From positions 359,804,639-359,868,638 of the forward strand of contig CM046879.1 in assembly GCA_025667525.1 (NCBI GenBank): a DNA stretch of 64,000 nucleotides. Reading direction: 5' to 3'. The stretch's first letter is position 1; each line of letters starts with the position of its first letter. The notes under the pieces are model-generated. The model did not search any database. It had not been told where the DNA came from and saw only the letters and a program-made list of their open reading frames with translations. Shown here piece by piece: positions 57,562-64,000 of the stretch. The translations under genes and the position numbers were made by a program. Source of the stretch: Glebionis coronaria (taxonomy: Eukaryota > Streptophyta > Magnoliopsida > Asterales > Asteraceae).

Positions 57562-59078
57562 TGTGCTATAAAAGGACTCATTAGGTTTTGTGTTTGATAT
57601 AATTTTCCTCTCATTTCATTTCATGCTTTTAGGTTGTAAAATCCTAATACCACATTTGGGTATTCGTATATTATCAATATATTAAAGCTTAACGTTTGAT
57701 TTAATACTTGTTCTTGTGCTAAACATTACTTTCCGCATATTTTTTAGTTAGTTTGTGTATTGCAAAGTTTCTCTTGTAGTAGTTTAAATTATTTCTTTCT
57801 ACTATAACCCTTAAACAAGTTAAGGTTTAAGACCTGAGTTTGGGATCAACAATTGTTGTGATTGTTCCAGTGCTAGCATTAGTACTTAGTTGGCATTCAG
57901 CTACGTTCACATTCTACTCCATCTTTCCTAAGGACTTCTAATAATCTATTGGATTGTCCCTGGGATGATCCCTCTAGTTCTGGTTGGATCATAGGACTTA
58001 AACCTAACCACCCTTTTGACACAAATAACGTCGTGGATTAAAGACGTTGTGGATTAAATATGTTGTGGGTATTTGATCGTAACCATAAACCACTTTAAAT
58101 TCTAAAAAAGTGTTTGGAAAACATTGAACACTTTGCTAGTTTTGACAATTCAGAAATGCTCCCCCTTCACATGTGCATCGATAATCGAAAGTGTTTCGCA
58201 CATGTGGGTAAGAGTTAAAGTGCTTGGGTCTATAGATCACATTTTAATCACAATTTCTCCCTCTATCTCTGATATATAAAATCTTTGATATTAGAGATAC
58301 CAAATTTGATTAAAATATATCACGAAAAATAGTCTTGAAAAACTTTCGGGAGAAAAATGTGTCTATCTTAGCATGAAGTTGGAAAGCTCCCCCTCAAAAG
58401 TTGACCCAATTGAATTTCCATTGTAAGGATGTGATCCACATTACACTTTTTGAGGATAGGAGTTGTTGAACACACAATTTTTGAAAGATTTTGAATAATC
58501 ATTGAGAAATTCTTGAAAAAATTGTGTTCAACGCTTTTTGAAAAAACCATTTCTTTTTGGCGATATGGTTTTCTTAAGCATAAACTTGAGTTTATAGAGT
58601 TTGAATGTCTTGAGAATCCACTCAAGTGTAAGAAGATTTCTCTTTTTTTGCTGGGGGTATGCGCACTAAATCGTACACACCCCGTGAATATCGACCCGGG
58701 TTGTAATCTGAAAGTGATTACAAGCCATCGTGTTGAGCTCAAAACGTCGAATGTTTTGTGACAAGCTCAACTCAAGATAGATTGCTCTACCCGTTGTTGG
58801 AAAATTTTTCCAAAATAGACATTTTCCTTTATTAAATATAGAAATGACATGTTTTGAAAAAATATTTACAACTTTCATTCAAGCTTTATGTACACACCCG
58901 TGTCGTTGTTGAGAGATATTTCTAGACACGTCCATATTATCAATACTGAAATACATGTCGAGAAGAATATTTTTGGATTTTAAAACATTTTTAATTTTAT
59001 GTTTTGTTTTTATATGTTTTATATGTTTTATATTTTTCTTTTTCAATTATATTTACAAGTAGATGTTTGATAGATGAA
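57562..59078 (-). mobile_element. Element H, 3' non-coding region
   Basis: On the minus strand this follows the RNase H end. It includes a polypurine-like tract GAAGGGGGAGCA (58169-58158) followed by ATTGTCAA (58149-58142), matching the corresponding motif in E. It also holds the 150-bp block shared with E (57853-57997). A plus-strand TATAAAAGG at 57567-57575 lies between inverted-repeat arms. I find no gene; the segment may include an LTR whose ends I cannot fix. Confidence 0.55.
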
Positions 59079-60038
59079 TCAAGCAAGCACCTTTGCCAGA
59101 ATCTCTAGGTCTGCTGGAGTCAAACATCTCATACCAATTTGCCTAACGAGGTACTCAAACCTATCTTTCGGCAGAGCTTTCATAAACAAGTCGGCTAATT
59201 GGTAATCCGTTCCAACAAAGTATAATTCAACGATACCTCGTTCAAATTGTTCCTTTATGAAGTAATATCTGACATCGATGTGCTTCGTGCGGGAATGTCG
59301 TACCGGATTGCAGGAGATGGCTATGATCGACTTTGAGTCACAGTACATATGTACTTTATCAAAGTGGAAGCCATAATCCGTGAGTTGTGTTCTCATCCAA
59401 AGAACTTGAGCACAACACGCAGATAAAGACACATACTTCGCTTCGGCTGATGAAAGCGACGTGCAATCCTGCTTCTTGGAAGACTATCCCACGAGCTTAT
59501 CTTGTCCTAGAAATTATGCACCACCAGATGTACTTTTTCAAGTATCAAGATACCCTGCGTGATCATAATCTGAATAGGCCATTAGAAAGAAACCGGTTTC
59601 CTTTGGATACCAGAGTCCCAAGTGAATGGTATTCTTGGGGTACCGAACGATCCATTTTTGACCTCCTTGAGGTACTTTTCAGTGCGTCTGGCTTGATATC
59701 GTACACAATAGCATGTAGCATGTGAAATGTCGATTCTGCTTGCTGTCAAGTACATGAGGGAGCCGATCATGGAACGATATCTCGTTTCATCTATGGCATT
59801 TCCCTCCAAGTCAGCATCTTGGGAGGAGGTTGATAATGGTGTCCCAACGGGGTCACATGAGGTCATACCATGCTTTTTGATTATTTCTTGACAATACTTA
59901 GCTTGGTTTATAAAGATACCACTTGGGGATTGGTGAACTTAAGTTCCTAGAAAGAATTTTAGTTCGCCCATCATTGACATTTCAAATTTGATATGCATTA
60001 GTTTTTCAAACCATTTTGAAAGTTTTGGGATTGTAGAC
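59079..60038 (-). pseudogene. pol: Copia reverse transcriptase C-terminus and RNase H of element H
   Basis: Read on the minus strand, the end of reverse transcriptase (MSMMGELKFFLG, near 59970) is followed by SCDPVGTPLSTSSQDAD and SMIGSLMYLTASRIDISHAT (59866-59700). RNase H comes next (AYSDYDHAGYLDT, then SAEAKYVSLSACCAQVLW) and KHIDVRYYFIKEQ to the stop at 59079. Frameshifts and stops lie between 59580 and 59430 and near 59940. It is clearly a different copia family from E. The upstream part is cut by element I at 60038/60039. Confidence 0.85.
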
Positions 60039-60541
60039 TGATAGGTGTGTAAACACCCATCTTTTCTACCACTTAATTACAATAATAACCGGACCAAAAC
60101 GTGTATTTTATGTCTTTTATGTCGGAATTATGCGAGGTTTGTGTTTTTGTTGTGATTTAGGATGAAAAGGTGAAAAATGGAGAAAACACGGACATTCACG
60201 GGCATTTATGGACTTTTATTGAAGAAAAGGATGAAAGACGAAGTCAAGAAGTCAAGAGTGCAAAAAGAACGGAAGTCCACGACCAATTCTGAAGATTTAT
60301 CGAAGAAAAAGTCAAAAGACGGAAGTTTATCAAAAGCCGTAGAATTCAAGTCTATTTTATTGAAGAATTTAAAGACGAGTTCAAAAGAAATCCCGAAGTC
60401 AAAAGTCCCTTAAGTCCAAGATTAAAGAAGATTAGAAGAAAAGGACTAAGTACGCAATTAATGAAGATTTAAAGAAGGAGGGACTTAATTATGCAATTAA
60501 GAGAAAAGGAAAGAGGGGAGGAAGCTTCCTTAATCCTCCCC

Positions 60542-60549
60542 TATAAATA
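60542..60549 (+). promoter_or_regulatory. TATA box in LTR of element I
   Basis: TATAAATA follows TCCTCCCC, as in the B LTRs. Confidence 0.7.
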
Positions 60550-60994
60550 GTTTAGGATTAGTCATTTTTCATTTTGTTGGCTAAGTGTGACAATTAGTCT
60601 TCCACCATTTTCATATCTTGTCATTTACTTATCATGTCATTTAAATTCATGTTATGCACCTTAATTACCATTTAATTCCAAGTAAGTTTTCATTTTAATT
60701 CTTGTCAAATCTTTATTTTATCTTGTCAATCTCTTATCTACCTTTCTTATTCTTTGATTCATGTGTTTATGTTATGTTCATGTTCATGCTTCTATTTTGA
60801 TCTAAGTGGTGTTTGATTATTTTGGTTAAAGTTGTTTGATTTCATGTTTTAAATTGTTTGTTTATGTTATTCATTGATCTCGTTACTGTTTAGTTTAAAT
60901 CGTTTGTGTTTATTTGATTTATTTTGTGATTATTTCTGCTGCTACTGTTCTCCTTGTTCTTCGGGAATGTTTGCTTGTTTCTGATCTTTCCAGG

Positions 60995-61340
60995 TATAGT
61001 TCCGAACCAAACTTGTTCATCCGGAACTTTCAAAGTTCCGGACGAAGCGAAAACTTCCGAACCAAACATACTCATTCGGAACTCCAAAGTTCCGAACCAA
61101 GGGTTTCATCCGGAACTTTTCAAAAGTTCCGAATCAACTCAAAGTTCTGAATCAAGGACCAAGTTCCGAATCAAGGCTGTTCATTCGGAAGTCATAAACT
61201 TCCGAGTCAAGGGTGTTCATTCGGAAGTTCTAAACTTCCGAATCAAGGAGCTTCATTCGGAAACTTCTGAATCAAGGGTGACCTAATACTTCCGAATCAA
61301 GGCAACAAGTGAGAGTTCCGAATCAGTAAGTTCCGAACGA
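60995..61340 (+). repeat. TTCGGAA/TTCCGAA hairpin array in LTR of element I
   Basis: The same unit type as in B occurs. The unit after AAGGCTGTTC (61183-61206) has arms GGAAG/CTTCC, whereas the unit after the same AAGGCTGTTC in B (39968-39991) has GGAAC/GTTCC. Confidence 0.8.
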
Positions 61341-61904
61341 AGCATTGTTTTGGATAAGTGACATATTCAGATCAATTTGTTCCGGATCAAGGATTTTGGT
61401 AATATTCCAAGTGAAGAAGAATCATTTCAACCAAAGGTGACATTTAGGACGAGTGATTATTCCAAACGAAGGTTTATTCCGAATGAGTTGTATTCAGGTT
61501 CTTATTAGCTTTTATCTTTGATTTTTATTTTCAAGCTTTATTTTTCTTGCCTTTTATTTAATTGTACTTTAAGATTATCTGCCTTAGTTTTATTTTAGAA
61601 TCACCTTAGTTTTAGTCGCACTTTAAGTTTACCTTAGATAGATTTAAGTTACGTCATTTACTTTAGTGCCCTTTTAAGTTCAGTCACGTTTTTAAATACT
61701 TGCACTTTACTTTAATTAGACTTAGATTTACTTTAAGAGCACCTTACTTTAATTGTTCTGCACCTTTTAATTTTAAACACTACAACGACACAGCTTTGTT
61801 TCCACCAAAATAAAACGAAGTCACACATAGAGAGCTAAGATCAATTCGATTAGACAGGAACACTAGAACGATAATTTTTAACTAGGTAAAACCAAGTTAT
61901 CAAA

Positions 61905-61919
61905 TGGCGCCGCTGCCGG
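61905..61919 (+). other. Primer-binding site of element I (tRNA-Asp type)
   Basis: TGGCGCCGCTGCCGG lies 2 bases after the LTR, with one difference from the B2 site. Confidence 0.88.
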
Positions 61920-62155
61920 CTCTTTTCGATAAGATCAACAGTTTTCTGTGCTAGACACGTTGCTTTTTGGGATCCGTTTACTTGTGAACGTTACTTTTCT
62001 TGCATAAAAAATTCCAAAAAATCATAAAAATTAAAAATTGATAAAAAAAAAACCATAAAAATTAAAAATTTCAAAAATCCAAAAAGATTTTATCTTTATT
62101 GGGTATATATATTTTATTTGTGTTTGGTTTTGTTTTCTTTTGCATTTTCAGGTGT

Positions 62156-64000
62156 ATGCGTACTAGATCTTCTAATTATCAAGAGCCCGAGCCTCAAGAA
62201 GATTTAGATATGGCAGGTGTCAACAACAACAACATTCCACCGAACCTGAATAATAATAATAACAACAATGCTCTTCCACAGCCCGATCTTCGGACCATGG
62301 AGGAACTTTGTCAACCAACAATGTTTGGACGAGGAGGACCGATTGCGCCGATGCAAATCAACGCTCCTGAGTTTTCGTTGAAGCATCACATGATTCAGCA
62401 AGTACAAACAAACCCATTTAGAGGATTGCCTGATGATGATGCCAACAAACATCTCGACAAGTTCATTACAATCACCCAAAGCATGAAGTTGCCTGGTGCC
62501 ACAATGGATGTTCTCCGCTTACAACTCTTCCCGCATAATTTATCGCATCATGCCGAGAAATGGTTTGATCGTCTCCCGAAGAATTCTATTCACACTCGGG
62601 ATGACATGACTCAACGCTTTCTATCGCGTTACTTTCCACCATTCATGGTCACAAGTCTTCGCAACCAGATCAGCGGTTTCATGCAAGACCCTGATGAATC
62701 TCTTTTTGACGCTTGGGAGAGATATAATGTCTTGATCGACCGTTGTCCAAACCACAACATGCTCCCTGTGACCCTAATTGACACTTTCTACAACGGATTG
62801 ACTTTTCGAGATCGTGATACGATCAATGCAACCGCCGGTGGCACATTCATGAAAAGGAGACCCGAGGAGTGTAGAGAGTTAATTGAAAACATGACTACTC
62901 ATCATAAGAACTGGGATTCCTCTGCTTCTTCTAGGAACAACCCGAGAGTCAATGTTTCCTCAACCTCAGCAAACCCTGAGATGACCGAACTCACCCGCAT
63001 GATGGCCGAAATGAGCAAAAGTATTACGCTTCTCGCTTCAAACCAACAACAACAACATGTTAAAGCGGTTGCTAATCCTTGTGAAACATGTGGCGGTCCT
63101 CACTCATACACCGATTGTCCTTCGACACAAGGAAATCCGGAAAATGTGTATGCACTTACGGTAATTATTCACCGGAAAATTACCAAGCTAGACAACAAGG
63201 GGATAGAAATCTGCTGAGCTACCGTTCAAACAATTACCTTTCACCCGGTTTTTCACCTCAAAACCAAAATCCTGCCAACAACTACAATAGAAGCAACCAA
63301 ATCCCACCTCGTGCTTCTAACCCTTATCAACCACCCACCCAACAACACCCACCCATTAATCCCGATGTTGACACCATCATGAGAACTCAAGGTGGGCAAA
63401 TCAAGAACCTACAGAGCCAAATAATCAATTTGAAAGGAGATATCTTGAAGCAAGGTAATGACATCAGAACCGAGGTTCGTGATAATCTACAATCCTCTTT
63501 TATCACTCAAACAACTGAATTGAAGAATTTGTTGGCTAGTTTCTTGCCCGAAGCTCAACCTTCTTCTTCTTCGGGTTCTCTACCTTCAAACACCGTCACT
63601 AATCCGCGAGCTAATGTGAGTGCTATAACTACGCGTAGTGGAATTACCCTTGTCGATCCACCTATCCCACCACCATCATCTACACCTCTCCACCACCATG
63701 TATCCCTACACCTCCTACACCTAGTGTTAGTGCACCATTACCGCCTCCGCCTCGTCATGGCGATGTATCTCGGAAGGACCCTTCAACATCACAACCTTCA
63801 CCAACTACACCTCCACCCAACCCTTATCAACCCAGAATCCCATACCCTTCTCGCATAGGCAAGACCAACGAGCTAACCAAGAATGACTGTCAAGTATCGA
63901 AATATGTGGATATGCTATCTAAAATGACCATCAACATTAGCCTTGTTGAAGCACTTTGCCACATGCCGAAATTTGTCAAAGCATTCAAGGAATTGCTTAG
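62156..64000 (+). pseudogene. gag: Gag of element I, running off the window
   Basis: The start codon at 62156 gives the same MRTRSSNYQEPEP start as B2, again four bases after a splice-acceptor-like CAG. The Gag core, knuckle CETCGGPHSYTDC, Gln/Asn region and Pro-rich linker follow. A net one-base loss near 63152 and another near 63687 shift the frame. The position of the first B2 stop is an intact CAA here. The sequence ends in the region before the protease (SKMTINISLVEALCHMPKF). Confidence 0.88.

Larger units (their letters stand above)
60039..61902 (+). repeat. 5' LTR of element I
   Basis: The LTR is 1864 bp, TGATAGGTGTG to AAGTTATCA. It is related to the B LTRs but clearly more diverged. 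The TATA box is at 60542-60549. The hairpin array at about 60995-61340 is shorter than in B and has some different arm pairs. Confidence 0.9.
60039..64000 (+). mobile_element. Athila-type element I, 5' part
   Basis: A 5' LTR (60039-61902), tRNA-Asp type PBS and gag follow in order and run off the window. The LTR and gag are related to B. It is inserted into the copia element H. TAGAC at 60034-60038 should be the left TSD; its partner lies outside the window. Whether the element is autonomous or B-like cannot be seen. Confidence 0.87.

Overview
This window is almost certainly nuclear DNA of a flowering plant. I found no host protein gene, rRNA or tRNA. Nearly every base belongs to LTR retrotransposons nested inside one another. 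The Ty3/gypsy Athila-type and Ty1/copia proteins resemble families I associate with Asteraceae; that is a recall-based inference, not a computed one.

The layout can be read from LTR ends, 5-bp target-site duplications (TSDs) and primer-binding sites (PBSs). The outermost element is a minus-strand Ty1/copia relic, H (22051-22506 and 57557-60038). On its left it abuts a minus-strand Ty3/gypsy element, F (17566-22050; right-hand LTR 19097-22050). F is interrupted by an Athila-type element, A (1-2653 plus 14936-17565), which keeps the RNase H-integrase end of its polyprotein. A is interrupted by a complete element, T (2654-14930, TSD caagg), with two 3.45-kb LTRs and a heavily decayed chromovirus polyprotein. 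In the middle of H sits a copia element, E (22507-57556, TSD gtcct). E is split by a gypsy element, D (25925-48772, TSD cccgg). The 3' LTR of D is in turn split by a tandem Athila-type complex, B (34676-48168). At the right edge another Athila-type element, I, begins at 60039 and runs out of the window. The deepest order is H > E > D > B, and on the left probably H > F > A > T.

Element B is the most unusual coding content. It is a non-autonomous relative of A. Its single long ORF encodes Gag, a zinc knuckle, a proline-rich linker and an aspartic protease. Where reverse transcriptase, RNase H and integrase would be expected it continues into an acidic domain of about 300 residues with a hydrophobic C-terminal segment. 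A and B share a 2.0-kb 3' non-coding region, including a hairpin element that begins about 10 nt after the stop codon in both.

A second theme is repeated sequence in the transcribed leaders. The B and I LTRs carry an array of short TTCGGAA/TTCCGAA hairpins, some with compensatory arm changes. The A LTR carries a CATTCCGAT repeat module that reappears, with its unique flanking sequence, in the 5' leader of the unrelated copia element E. D and F carry other hairpin repeats in the corresponding part of their LTRs.

Decay is extensive. Most premature stops are of the C-to-T or G-to-A kind, as expected for methylated cytosines. T and D are striking because their LTR pairs are nearly identical while their interiors are ruined, which suggests they were mobilised in trans.
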